NCBI RefSeq assembly: GCF_000428745.1
Contig: NZ_AUAN01000003.1
Location: 1 to 64,000, forward strand
Reading direction: 5' to 3'
Source of the DNA: Veillonella magna DSM 19857
GTDB taxonomy: Bacteria > Bacillota > Negativicutes > Veillonellales > Veillonellaceae
Length of the DNA stretch: 64,000 nt
The notes under the pieces are model-generated. The model was not told the DNA's origin. It searched no databases and saw nothing but the letters and a program-made list of their open reading frames with translations. A program made the translations under genes and the position numbers. Shown one piece after another: positions 26,096 through 33,801 of the stretch; the stretch's first letter is position 1, and each line of letters starts with the position of its first letter.

Positions 26096-26905
26096 ATGAT
26101 ATACTATTTCACGGGAACAGGCAATTCACTGGATGTGGCGAAGCGTTTGGCCGCATTGTTGGACGATACGGTGCGGCTCATGGATATTCATGAGTCCCAT
26201 CCTGTCATTGAAAGCGCGCCGTCCATCGGTTTTGTTGTACCGGTGCATAATTTTGATATTCCCGATGCTGTGAAGGATTGGTTTCGGCGCGCTAGGTTCA
26301 GCGGTTCCTTTGGGCAGACGTACTTTTACGGACTCATTACTTACGGTGGTGCCGAGGGCAATGCGCGGGCAAACCTGCGCCGGGCATGCTTAAAAAAGGG
26401 GTGGGACCTCGTGTACAACACGATGGTTATGGTGCCGGACAACGCAGGGCCGATCATTCATCGTCCCTATGACTTAACCAGTTTATATACATTGGACGAA
26501 CGGTTGGCTAGGATTGCCGAAGCGGTGAAAGGTCGTCGGCGCAGTCATGAAGAGGAGCCGTATAGTTACAAAATGGCACTAAAGACAGAACTGTCAAAGA
26601 TTTATTTGGACAGTCCCGTGGTGGCGATGAAAATTGATCACTACCGTTGTATTCGGTGCCGATTATGCGGACGACTTTGTCCGGTAGAAAATATGTATTT
26701 TAAGGAAAAGAAGAAAAAGAAAGATAAGGCAGCAAAGGCGCGTAAGTCCTATGCGGGGAAGATGAAACTGCGTGGTCACTGCATCCATTGCTTGGCGTGC
26801 ATTCATTGGTGTCCTACCGGTGCCATTCGCATGGGCTACATTGACTTTATGAATCGGCAGTATACGAATCCCTATATCAATGTCCGGGAGTTGTTGAAGC
26901 GATAA
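26096..26905 (+). CDS. EFR1 family ferrodoxin: flavodoxin-like plus 2[4Fe-4S] ferredoxin
   Basis: The 269-residue protein opens with a flavodoxin FMN-phosphate loop, IYYFTGTGNSLDVAKRL, and continues as a flavodoxin-like domain to about residue 160. The C-terminal part has two cysteine clusters, CIRCRLCGRLCP and CIHCLACIHWCP, separated by a very Lys-rich insert (KEKKKKKDKAAKARK). This order is that of the EFR1 proteins, which are presumed electron carriers in anaerobes. AAGGAGGGA precedes the ATG. Its partner enzyme is unknown. It stands alone. Confidence 0.88.
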   Translation: MIYYFTGTGNSLDVAKRLAALLDDTVRLMDIHESHPVIESAPSIGFVVPVHNFDIPDAVKDWFRRARFSGSFGQTYFYGLITYGGAEGNARANLRRACLKKGWDLVYNTMVMVPDNAGPIIHRPYDLTSLYTLDERLARIAEAVKGRRRSHEEEPYSYKMALKTELSKIYLDSPVVAMKIDHYRCIRCRLCGRLCPVENMYFKEKKKKKDKAAKARKSYAGKMKLRGHCIHCLACIHWCPTGAIRMGYIDFMNRQYTNPYINVRELLKR

Positions 26906-26954
26906 CATAAAAGGAAGTAACACGTACAAGGGCGATGATACAGATAGTAACAAA

Positions 26955-27050
26955 TGAAAGTAATGATGGGGGTATGTGCCTGAAAGTGATGATGGGAACA
27001 TGAGCCAATACGCATAATGATAGGGGGATGCGTAGATACGCGTGATGATT
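26955..27050. repeat. Degenerate 26-28-bp tandem array
   Basis: Two clear 26-base units (26955-26980, 26981-27006) share TGAAAGTRATGATGGG, and two weaker ones follow with the core TRATGAT at 27015 and 27043, each 28 bases on. They fill most of the gap before the acetyltransferase gene. Confidence 0.6.
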
Positions 27051-27103
27051 TGAATACTACTATACCAAGCGCAAGAGAAGCCGAGAGGAAGGACGAACAT
27101 TTG

Positions 27104-27565
27104 ATGAACACACAGGATACGACATGGACAATACATAAAAAACGATTTAGTGAATTAACCGTGGAGGAGCTGTTCGCCATTTACCGGTTGCGGGTGGCGG
27201 TATTTGTAGTGGAACAGGCTTGTCCGTATCAAGAGGTGGATGAGCGTGATTTGCGATCGTACCATCTGTGGCTTGCCGATGAAACGGGTACGCCCGTTGC
27301 GTACTCGCGGGTGTATTGGAAAAACGAAGCGGACGGACATGCTTCGTTCGGTCGTGTCATTGCCGCGCGACGTCGCTGCGGTTTGGGCACGCAGATTGTA
27401 AAAGAAGCTATGAATTGTGCCAAGCATGATTTGGGGGCACGTTATATTACAATCGAAGCGCAAAGCTATGCGCAGCCGTTTTATGAAAACGTAGGCTTTA
27501 GGGTTATTTCTGACGAATTTATGGAAGACGGCATACCTCATAAGGAAATGCGCGTAGAAGTATAA
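27104..27565 (+). CDS. GNAT-family acetyltransferase, ElaA-like
   Basis: The 153-residue protein is a GNAT N-acetyltransferase of the ElaA type: FAIYRLRVAVFVVEQACPYQEVDERD in the N-terminal half, FGRVIAARRRCGLGTQIVKEA with the acetyl-CoA-binding loop RRxGxG, and AQPFYENVGFRVISDEFMEDGIPHKEM at the C-terminus. The ATG has GAGAGGAAGGA upstream. The in-frame sequence upstream belongs to a tandem repeat and is unlikely to be coding. The substrate is unknown. Confidence 0.88.
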   Translation: MNTQDTTWTIHKKRFSELTVEELFAIYRLRVAVFVVEQACPYQEVDERDLRSYHLWLADETGTPVAYSRVYWKNEADGHASFGRVIAARRRCGLGTQIVKEAMNCAKHDLGARYITIEAQSYAQPFYENVGFRVISDEFMEDGIPHKEMRVEV

Positions 27566-27630
27566 GGGTAATTAAATAAAGCGATGCGCATATATCTCAG
27601 AGGTCAAGTCTTGCGAAGGAATATATAAAA

Positions 27631-27697
27631 GAAGGAGACTATCAGCAGTGAAAGCTCGGTCTATCGAAGAGCGTTCCTTATGCTGATAGTCTCCTTC
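27631..27697. other. Stem-loop element, copy A (conserved 11-nt loop)
   Basis: A 17-bp perfect outer stem, GAAGGAGACTATCAGCA with TGCTGATAGTCTCCTTC, encloses an inner 4-bp stem GCTC/GAGC with loop GGTCTATCGAA. A second element at 63190-63260 has the same architecture with loop GGTCTTGCGAA and compensatory changes in both stems. No long T-run follows, so it is not a simple terminator. A similar string, AAGTCTTGCGAAGG, lies just upstream at 27607-27620. Confidence 0.65.
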
Positions 27698-27724
27698 CTT
27701 CTCCTCACTAGAAAGAAAGAGAAA

Positions 27725-27762
27725 AGAGGGGCACTCAGGTATCAACATGAGTGCCCCTCTTA
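27725..27762. terminator. Terminator-like stem-loop
   Basis: A 13-bp perfect stem AGAGGGGCACTCA / TGAGTGCCCCTCT (27725-27737 with 27748-27760) with a 10-base loop. It lies between the acetyltransferase gene and a minus-strand gene remnant, and may serve either side. Confidence 0.7.
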
Positions 27763-27772
27763 GTTATATGGG

Positions 27773-27862
27773 TTATAGTAAATTATGTTCTTTGGCGAGG
27801 TCATGAATTTCTTGTTCGGTTAAGTCGGTGTACTTACTAATGAAAGCTATGGACGTCGCTTT
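27773..27862 (-). pseudogene. C-terminal scrap of a gene (Rpn/PD-(D/E)XK nuclease-like ending)
   Basis: On the minus strand a frame without start reads SIAFISKYTDLTEQEIHDLA and seven more residues, ending in TAA. The pattern 'I-x-K-x-T-x-L-[ST]-x-x-E-I' is how many Rpn/transposase-like nucleases end. Only about 29 codons are left and an in-frame stop lies upstream, so it is a remnant. The family is a guess from one short motif. Confidence 0.35.
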
Positions 27863-28146
27863 CTACGCTCATAAGAGTTTTGGTCAGGTAAGTTACGGGT
27901 GTATTGTGAAAAAAGTATAAATAATTATGTTTAAAACTAGGCCGCTTTTTGCCTGTAATAAGTGGAGGGGTAATTTTTTATTTTGTAAAAGCATACAGAA
28001 ATTTTGTATGTTGGATTGCTGCCCCACTGCAACGGAATTTAAAATTTTTAAAAATTTTTTTTAAAATGCGTTTACAAGTTTACATCTGCTGGATGGTAAT
28101 AAGTGAGGGGGAGAGGACCTAATTCATTTAGAGGAGGTATTTGTCC
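27863..28146. other. AT-rich region upstream of the replication-type gene
   Basis: The stretch contains two near-identical direct repeats, TAATAAGTGGAGGGG and TAATAAGTGAGGGGG (27957-27971 and 28098-28112), an inverted repeat CATACA...TGTATG (27992-28010), and a long A/T run at 28032-28065. Direct repeats, an inverted repeat and an AT-rich tract beside a DnaD-like gene resemble an old plasmid or mobile replicon origin, but this is inference. A GAGGAGG ribosome site ends the stretch. Confidence 0.35.
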
Positions 28147-28899
28147 ATGAATTTCATTGAGGAATTTAAAAAATTCGAGAATTGGTTGTTGGTGCATCCC
28201 AATGTATCGCCGTCAGCTAGGTTGGTTTGGCATTCGCTGTTTCATTATAACAATCTGTGCGGGTGGAAAGAGGAATTTGACTTATCCATGTCCGCCTTGC
28301 AGCTGAGCACGGGGCTATCGGCGCCGACCATTCGCAAGGCCAGAGAGCAGTTACGCCGCATGGGGCGCATTGCGTATAGAAAGGGAAGTATGGACCACTC
28401 GGCAGTATATCGGCTCAACCCGCTGGCCAGCTTTGGAGCCGTGTCGTCGGCGAAGGAACGGGCGATTGACGCGACCGCGGGGAAGGACGATTCTGAAAGA
28501 ACTACCCAAAGGGCGTATGAAAGATCCAATGAAAGAACTGTTGAAGGAACCAATAAGGAAGCCGATACAAGAACCGATGAAAGAACTTACGAAAGAACCA
28601 ACGAAAGACCTAAGGAAACGTCTACGGAAAGCACCATGGAAAGCCCTACGGAAAGTACTATGGAAAGCCCTACGGAAAGTATGACGGAAAGCCCTATAGA
28701 AAGTACCATGGAAAGTTCTACGGAAAGCACCATAGAGAGTATGACGGAAAGCTCTATGGAAAGTACCATGGAAAGCCCTATGGAAAGCCCTATGGAAAGG
28801 GTGATGGAAAAAACGGAGGAAAAAAGTGACGCAACTTTTTTAGCTAAACCTAAACAAGACAATACAATACAAGACAATCTATCTCTAAAGAAAGTGTAA
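28147..28899 (+). CDS. Winged-helix replication-initiation-type protein with repeat-rich linker (truncated by stop)
   Basis: The 250-residue product starts with a winged-helix domain of the kind found at the N-terminus of DnaD-like and phage/plasmid replisome organisers: SARLVWHSLFHYNNLCGWKEEF, LSMSALQLSTGLSAPTIRKAR, AVYRLNP. From about residue 120 to 235 it is a low-complexity chain of ERT/ERP units and then TES/MES triplet units, a hydrophilic linker. It ends SLKKV-stop. The DNA continues in the same frame with the expected C-terminal DnaD-like motif (see next entry), so this is probably a truncated gene. The ATG has GGAGG nine bases upstream. Confidence 0.65.
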   Translation: MNFIEEFKKFENWLLVHPNVSPSARLVWHSLFHYNNLCGWKEEFDLSMSALQLSTGLSAPTIRKAREQLRRMGRIAYRKGSMDHSAVYRLNPLASFGAVSSAKERAIDATAGKDDSERTTQRAYERSNERTVEGTNKEADTRTDERTYERTNERPKETSTESTMESPTESTMESPTESMTESPIESTMESSTESTIESMTESSMESTMESPMESPMERVMEKTEEKSDATFLAKPKQDNTIQDNLSLKKV

Positions 28900-29190
28900 A
28901 GAAAGGTAGAGACGGTGGACCCGAAACAATTTGTAGACTACTATCAACGTCGGGATTGGTTTGTAGGAGAAACGAAGATGAAAAACTGGAAGGCGGTGGT
29001 GCGAAGCTGGGAGCGATGTCAAATCGTTAAGAAGCAGACATCATCACCTAACGAGTAGATAGCACCGTCTAACGAGCGGATAGCATCACCTGATGAGCAG
29101 ATGCCACCGAAAAAGTATGGGGATATAGACGCCGGTGACGGCAGCTATGTAGATGCTGAAGGTCTGCCGATTATGTTTGGGTACCATTGA
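28900..29190 (+). pseudogene. In-frame continuation of the replication-type gene after a premature stop
   Basis: After the TAA at 28897 the same frame reads RKVETVDPKQFVDYYQRRDW then FVGETKMKNWKAVVRSWERC. This 'DYYQxxxWxVGxxKMKNWKAxVRxWER' ending is standard for DnaD-type replication proteins. A second in-frame stop, TAG at 29056, interrupts a heptapeptide repeat (SPNExIA), after which the frame stays open to TGA at 29188 with KKYGDIDAGDGSYVDAEGLP. Each stop is one C-to-T change from a Gln codon; at the TAG the third repeat unit has CAG at the equivalent position. A GTG at 28915 could allow separate translation of a 47-residue C-terminal piece. Confidence 0.7.
29042..29104. repeat. Three 21-bp tandem units, in coding register
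   Basis: Units start at 29042, 29063 and 29084, with a pattern like CAYCRYCTAACGAGYRGATAG. Twenty-one bases equal seven codons, and the units encode the heptapeptide SP(N/D)ExIA in the broken replication gene. The first unit carries the TAG stop. Confidence 0.7.
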
Positions 29191-29237
29191 GTACAGCATT
29201 GAGTACAGACAGGCAAAGTATAGAATGCTACAATGCA

Positions 29238-29341
29238 CTGATAGCGATGACTGTGACGAAGTAGTAATAGCGATGACTGTTACAACGCGGTGATGGCAAT
29301 GGACACTAAGAAGAGCTGACGGCAATGAATGCTATCGATTG
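29238..29341. repeat. Degenerate 26-bp tandem array, four units
   Basis: Units start at 29238, 29264, 29290 and 29316. The most conserved part is TRATRGCRATGAC near the start of each. Just before it, TTGAGTACAG occurs twice at 12-base spacing (29189-29212). The array ends 10 bases before the amidotransferase stop codon on the other strand. Confidence 0.7.
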
Positions 29342-29351
29342 TGGCGAACAT

Positions 29352-30080
29352 TTATAGACGTGCAGCTTGGATAAAGTCTTCAAAGATGCGTTTGGCAAAA
29401 TCGGCAGTAGCCGTCATCATTTCCGGGTGAAATTGATAGGTCATGAGATAGGGGTACTCGGTGCCCTCCATGGCTTCTACGGTGCCGTCCTTGGCAAGAC
29501 CGGTGACGCGCAGCCCTTCGCCGACGCGGCGGACGGTTTGATGATGAAAGCTGTTGGTGACGATACTCGTAGTGCTCAGCAGCCGAGCCAGATGCGAATC
29601 GCCTTCTAAGGTAACGGTATGCGTAGCCAGGTCGGGGCGTTGGTCCTGAGAATGTTTTAGTGTGCAGCAATCGTCATACTTGAGATCCTGATACAAGGAG
29701 CCACCGTGATAGACATTGATGATTTGGTGACCGCGGCAAATTCCCATGATGGGCAAGCGCCGACGCTGTGCTTCTTCAAGGAGAGCGAAGTCGAAGCGAT
29801 CCCGTTCGGGCCATACATCTTCGATGCCCTGCAGCGGTTCTTCGCCGTAATGAAGGGGGTACACGTCATGACCGCCGGTGAGGAGAAGGCCATCTACGGC
29901 AGCTATCATATCTTTGGCAACCTCTTCGTCATCGGTAAAGGGCAGCATGATGGGAGTGCCACCGGCATTGATGACGGACTGTACATAATCGTGGTTTACA
30001 AAAGCGCGACGATAGCCGGGACATACACCGGCGGTATCGACAATATGACTACCGGACAAGCCGATACGTGGTTTTTTCAT
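29352..30080 (-). CDS. Class I glutamine-amidotransferase-like hydrolase (peptidase C26, PuuD-like)
   Basis: The 242-residue protein belongs to the gamma-glutamyl hydrolase (peptidase C26) family, which includes PuuD, the gamma-glutamyl-GABA hydrolase. LLLTGGHDVYPLHYGEEP is the oxyanion/substrate loop, MGICRGHQIINVY holds the nucleophile cysteine, NSFHHQTV follows, and YQFHPEMM carries the catalytic histidine with the glutamate. The chosen ATG has GGAAGGTG upstream; the frame is open for 23 more residues without a ribosome site. No other putrescine genes are nearby, so the substrate is uncertain. Confidence 0.88.
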   Translation of the reverse strand: MKKPRIGLSGSHIVDTAGVCPGYRRAFVNHDYVQSVINAGGTPIMLPFTDDEEVAKDMIAAVDGLLLTGGHDVYPLHYGEEPLQGIEDVWPERDRFDFALLEEAQRRRLPIMGICRGHQIINVYHGGSLYQDLKYDDCCTLKHSQDQRPDLATHTVTLEGDSHLARLLSTTSIVTNSFHHQTVRRVGEGLRVTGLAKDGTVEAMEGTEYPYLMTYQFHPEMMTATADFAKRIFEDFIQAARL

Positions 30081-30375
30081 AGCAATCACCTTCCAAAGTT
30101 TGTAAAAAGTTAGACAGCGCAGATCGTTGTGCGCGAGCCGAGCTGACAAGACGGTTACAATTCGCAGGGAAAACGGTACGAATTGTCGCCGCAGGTACGT
30201 TATTTATTTCTCTTGTGGCGGATTGCCCTCAGTATAGCATAGGCGGACATAATCGGATAGCGGCAAAAATCACGAAGCGCATTCGTACTAAACGGAGACG
30301 GTGACAGCATTGTTGTAATGCATTGCCGCCATGAGAAGGCACCGTACTTTCGCTAAAGACGGCAGTATTGAGTAT

Positions 30376-30404
30376 TTGAGTATAGGTCTCATGTGTGTTA
30401 CAAT
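30376..30404 (+). promoter_or_regulatory. Promoter of the dedA operon
   Basis: TTGAGT (30376-30381) and TACAAT (30399-30404) are 17 bases apart, about 100 bases before dedA. The rest of the 30081-30504 gap has no recognisable gene. Confidence 0.65.
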
Positions 30405-30504
30405 GAACTGTATATGAGTGCGTGTATATAAAACGCCACATCGCCGCCGTGAGTTTCGGGACGGTGCGACAGTTGTATTACGACGTATAAAGGAGATAAG
30501 TGAC

Positions 30505-31107
30505 GTGGACTACATTATTATGTTTATGCACGAGTACGGCTATTGGGCCATGTTTATTGCCATGGTGTTGGAAAATGCAAATATTCCTATTCCCAGTGAA
30601 GTAGTCTTAGGATTTGCCGGGTATTTGATTGCACAAGGTGTATTCGATATGACGACGACGATGATCGTCGGCGTGCTTGCCGGCATTGTAGGATCGGTGT
30701 TATCGTACTGGCTCGGGGAATACGGTGGACGACCGGTGCTGTTAAAGTACGGTAAGTATATTTTTTTCAACGAAAAGAAGTTTGCCATGGCGGAGTCCTT
30801 GTTCGGTAAATACGGCGGCGCGGCGGTGTTCATCGGTCGTTTGTTGCCCGGGGTGCGCACCTTTATTTCATTCCCCGCAGGGGTAGCGCGGTATCCTATG
30901 CCTCACTTCCTTTTATGGACGACGTTGGGAACGATTCCGTGGACGCTCCTCCTGGTATGGCTAGGTGTTAAATTAGGTGAGCATTGGAAAGATTTAATCG
31001 CGTATAATCATGAATTGCTTATTGCGATGATTGTGGTGTTTGCCCTTATCGGCGTGTACTGGTTGATCAGACATAAGCGGCGTAAGCAGAGGCAGGAAGA
31101 GAGGTAG
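30505..31107 (+). CDS. DedA-family membrane protein
   Basis: DedA proteins are inner-membrane transporters, some of which flip lipid carriers. The 200-residue protein has ENANIPIPSEVVLGFAGYL with the acidic/proline re-entrant motif, LGEYGGRPVLLKYGKY, VFIGRLLPGVRTFISFPAGVARYP with the conserved arginines, and a basic C-terminus RHKRRKQRQ. The GTG start with AAGGAGA upstream is chosen over an ATG at 30418 that would add 29 mostly charged residues. The next gene, a lipid-linked-sugar glycosyltransferase, starts 12 bases on, which fits a lipid-carrier role. Confidence 0.92.
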   Translation: MDYIIMFMHEYGYWAMFIAMVLENANIPIPSEVVLGFAGYLIAQGVFDMTTTMIVGVLAGIVGSVLSYWLGEYGGRPVLLKYGKYIFFNEKKFAMAESLFGKYGGAAVFIGRLLPGVRTFISFPAGVARYPMPHFLLWTTLGTIPWTLLLVWLGVKLGEHWKDLIAYNHELLIAMIVVFALIGVYWLIRHKRRKQRQEER

Positions 31108-31119
31108 GCGGAGGAAGAC

Positions 31120-32739
31120 GTGAAAATACATCGATTATCCATAGTTTTCTTTATTGTCACCTTGGTTATGTATGTGGCCGGCAACGTATCGTTGCCGATA
31201 ACGGACCCCGTAGAATCTGCGTATGCATTGACGGCAAAGGAAATGGTGATATCCGGTGACTGGTTGTCACCGCAGATTTTTCACCAGTATTGGTATGATA
31301 AGCCGGCGTTGATATATTGGTTGATTGCGCTGTCGTACAAGCTGTTCGGCATTTCCGATTTTGCGGCGCGATTGCCGTCGGGGCTATTGGGCGCGTTATC
31401 GGTGGCGTGGATGTACCAGCTGGTACGCAGTATATCCGGTCGTCGTCTGCTGGCGATTTGGAGTGCCATCGTACTGGGTACATCGCTGGAGTTTTGGATT
31501 TTGGCCCATGGTATCGTCACGGATATGGCATTACTTTTGGCTTCGGTAGGTACCTTTGGGTATGCGTATCGCGGTTTGGCGGAAGGACGTACCAAGTGGA
31601 TTGTCATTGCCTATCTCTTTGCCGGTATCGGCGTGTTGGCCAAGGGGCCGGTGGGCGTCGTATTGCCGGGGCTGTTGTTCCTTGTCTATGCCGGTGTGAT
31701 GCGGTCGTGGCGCATGGTGCGATTGCTGTTTTCGTGGCAAGGGATTCTGGTCTTCTTGTTGGTGGCCGGGCCTTGGTACGGTTATATGTATCATACACAC
31801 GGGCAAGCATTTGTAGACGGCTTTTTAGGTTTGCATAACATAGGTCGGGCCCTAGAGTCCGAGCATCCGGCGGATAATCATTGGTGGTATTACCTGGCAT
31901 TGTTCCCGGCGGCTTCCTTGCCTTGGACGGGCGCCGTTATTTACGGTATGTATTACGGTTGGCGCCAGCGTTCCGATTTTTATTTGTTCTCCATGATTGC
32001 CGGCTGGGGGACGATTCTCTTTTACACATTGATGGCTACCAAGTATCCGACATACACATTTATCAGCTTGGTGCCGTTCAGCTTTTTAGGGGCTGTAGGC
32101 ATTGTAAAGCTCTTGCGCATCGGCGCCGATCGCCGCTTGTGGTGGATCTTGATGGGACCGACGTTCTTCCTGTGGGGGCTGTTGGCCGTAGGCAGTTACT
32201 TTGTCGGCTGGGGCTTTTGGTATTTGCTGTATGTGCTGGTAGGTGTCGGCATTGTATTACTGCTGGCGTGTTACTTTAACGGTAAGCGCTATTTACTGCC
32301 GGCGGTTATCGGCTTGGTGACGATGCTCATTGCCGGCGTGGTGATTTACGAAGGCGTGGCACCGCTGGTGATTCGCCGCTCCTCGGTGGATTACGTACCG
32401 GCGGTGGAGGCCTTCCGCGGACAGGTATATTATTACGATGGTTACAGTACGTCCTTGGTGTATTACACGGATCGCGAAGTGATTCGCATCAACAGCGATT
32501 ATGCACCGGAGGAAAAACGCAGTGCCCTGTGGAATGGCAAGTATAAAATGCCCATCGTATCCGAGCAGGAAGCCTATGCCCAATTGAGCAAGGAGCAAGC
32601 GTTGGTCATCGTACCGCGTAGGTCGCTGAAGTATTTACAGCAATCACCGCTGATGGGATTGTTCCGCGTGTATGCGGAAGAGCCGGGGGTTATCATTTTT
32701 ATGACAGGCAGCGGCTTGGTTACCATGGGAGATAATTGA
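31120..32739 (+). CDS. GT39/ArnT-like membrane glycosyltransferase
   Basis: The 539-residue protein has about a dozen hydrophobic helices. The opening SLPITDPVESAYALTAKEM and DWLSPQIFHQYWYDKPALIYWL match the first periplasmic loop of ArnT/dolichyl-phosphate-mannose-type glycosyltransferases, with the catalytic aspartate/glutamate pair DPVE. GVLAKGPVGVVLPG is another family mark. It should transfer a sugar from a polyprenyl-phosphate carrier to an envelope acceptor at the outer face of the inner membrane. The start is GTG. It lies between dedA and a DNA-glycosylase-like gene. Confidence 0.88.
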   Translation: MKIHRLSIVFFIVTLVMYVAGNVSLPITDPVESAYALTAKEMVISGDWLSPQIFHQYWYDKPALIYWLIALSYKLFGISDFAARLPSGLLGALSVAWMYQLVRSISGRRLLAIWSAIVLGTSLEFWILAHGIVTDMALLLASVGTFGYAYRGLAEGRTKWIVIAYLFAGIGVLAKGPVGVVLPGLLFLVYAGVMRSWRMVRLLFSWQGILVFLLVAGPWYGYMYHTHGQAFVDGFLGLHNIGRALESEHPADNHWWYYLALFPAASLPWTGAVIYGMYYGWRQRSDFYLFSMIAGWGTILFYTLMATKYPTYTFISLVPFSFLGAVGIVKLLRIGADRRLWWILMGPTFFLWGLLAVGSYFVGWGFWYLLYVLVGVGIVLLLACYFNGKRYLLPAVIGLVTMLIAGVVIYEGVAPLVIRRSSVDYVPAVEAFRGQVYYYDGYSTSLVYYTDREVIRINSDYAPEEKRSALWNGKYKMPIVSEQEAYAQLSKEQALVIVPRRSLKYLQQSPLMGLFRVYAEEPGVIIFMTGSGLVTMGDN

Positions 32740-33479
32740 TGAAGGACAGCATAGCGAATTTTATTGACAGCTTGGCTGGCTGCGAAGCGCCGCAGGTGTA
32801 TAATCCGTGGCGTGATTACGATGAGCGATACGACATAGGACCGGAAGCACCGGCCATTCGCCGCAGACAGCTGGCGGCCTATTTGACACCGCGCCTCGGT
32901 CGGTGCCCTTATGTGGTTGTGGCGGAAGCCATCGGTTACCAAGGCGGTCGCTTTACGGGGATTGCCATTACTTGTGAACGCATGCTGCTGGGGGAACATC
33001 CGACGATTTCGCCGTCCGTGATTTTTCCCGGCGAAGCCATGCGGACAAGCCGCAGCGACAGCCCATTCATTACGAAGGCAACGCAGCGAACGAAGGGCTT
33101 TAACGAACCGACGGATACCGTCGTGTGGAATGCAATAATTGAGAATGGTCTCGACCCGTACCGCGTGTTGCTGTGGAATATCTTTCCCTTTCATCCTCAC
33201 AAAGCGGACGAGGCCTTGTCTAATCGCACACCGACACCGACAGAGCTTACGGCCGGATGGCCGTACACGAAAGCGCTGCTGGAATTAAACGGTGCATGCC
33301 GCATTCTCGCGGTCGGTCAAAAGGCGGCGCAGACGCTGGCTGCCTTTGGCGTGGAGGCAACGCCGCTGCGACATCCGGCCAACGGTGGTGCGACGCTGTA
33401 CAAGGCACAGTTTGGGGATATGGTGGCAACGGCTGCCATGCACGGTGATACATGGGCATCGAATAAGGAAGACAGGTAG
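32739..33479 (+). CDS. Uracil-DNA-glycosylase superfamily protein
   Basis: The 246-residue protein has the layout of the UDG fold: ADY-like opening NPWRDYDERYD, VVAEAIGYQGGRFTGI in place of motif A (usually GEAPG), LLWNIFPFHPH in the middle, and RHPANGG as motif B (usually HPS). This variant is known from hypothetical uracil-DNA glycosylases of diverse bacteria. Whether it removes uracil cannot be judged, since motif A lacks the usual first glycine and proline. The ATG overlaps the TGA of the glycosyltransferase gene (TGATG), so translation is coupled. Confidence 0.8.
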   Translation: MKDSIANFIDSLAGCEAPQVYNPWRDYDERYDIGPEAPAIRRRQLAAYLTPRLGRCPYVVVAEAIGYQGGRFTGIAITCERMLLGEHPTISPSVIFPGEAMRTSRSDSPFITKATQRTKGFNEPTDTVVWNAIIENGLDPYRVLLWNIFPFHPHKADEALSNRTPTPTELTAGWPYTKALLELNGACRILAVGQKAAQTLAAFGVEATPLRHPANGGATLYKAQFGDMVATAAMHGDTWASNKEDR

Positions 33480-33540
33480 CCCATACATGAGCAGCGAATC
33501 GTGCAAATAGGTAATTATACAAATTGAAAATTTTTTTCAT

Positions 33541-33781
33541 CGTTCCATAGGTTTTACTTTCCTCGAAGAAATAATTTGTGGTATACTAATAGCAACGTAT
33601 TTGATCGGCTTAGGACAAAATATATTGGGTAGGTCTAAGGTAGTTGCTCGTGATTGACCTGCAGCGTATATTGTTCGGACTAATTGCACAACGTATACCA
33701 GGTGTACCTATAAGGGACACTCTATTTTGGTATGTTCAAATGATACTTGCAAGGTCAGCCGTAAGGCTGGCCTCTTTTTTA
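33541..33781 (+). promoter_or_regulatory. Long structured leader of the RNase J gene, ending in a terminator
   Basis: An extended -10, TGGTATACT (TATACT at 33582-33587), lies in this gap; its -35 box is poor. The following 165 bases contain several short self-complementary pieces (GGTC/GACC, GGTGTACC). They end in a clear terminator: AGGTCAGCC / GGCTGGCCT (33752-33760 with 33765-33773, one G-T pair) and eight T. The T-run stops two bases before the AGGAGG ribosome site of rnj. A terminator inside the leader implies premature termination control. No known riboswitch or T-box is recognised. Confidence 0.6.
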
Positions 33782-33801
33782 TAGGAGGATTGTATATACT
33801 T

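Noticed and set aside
28587-28877. Ser/Leu/Val-repeat reading frame on the minus strand
   Set aside because: It is the reverse-strand shadow of the TES/MES repeats; its regularity comes from the plus-strand repeat, and it has no ribosome site.
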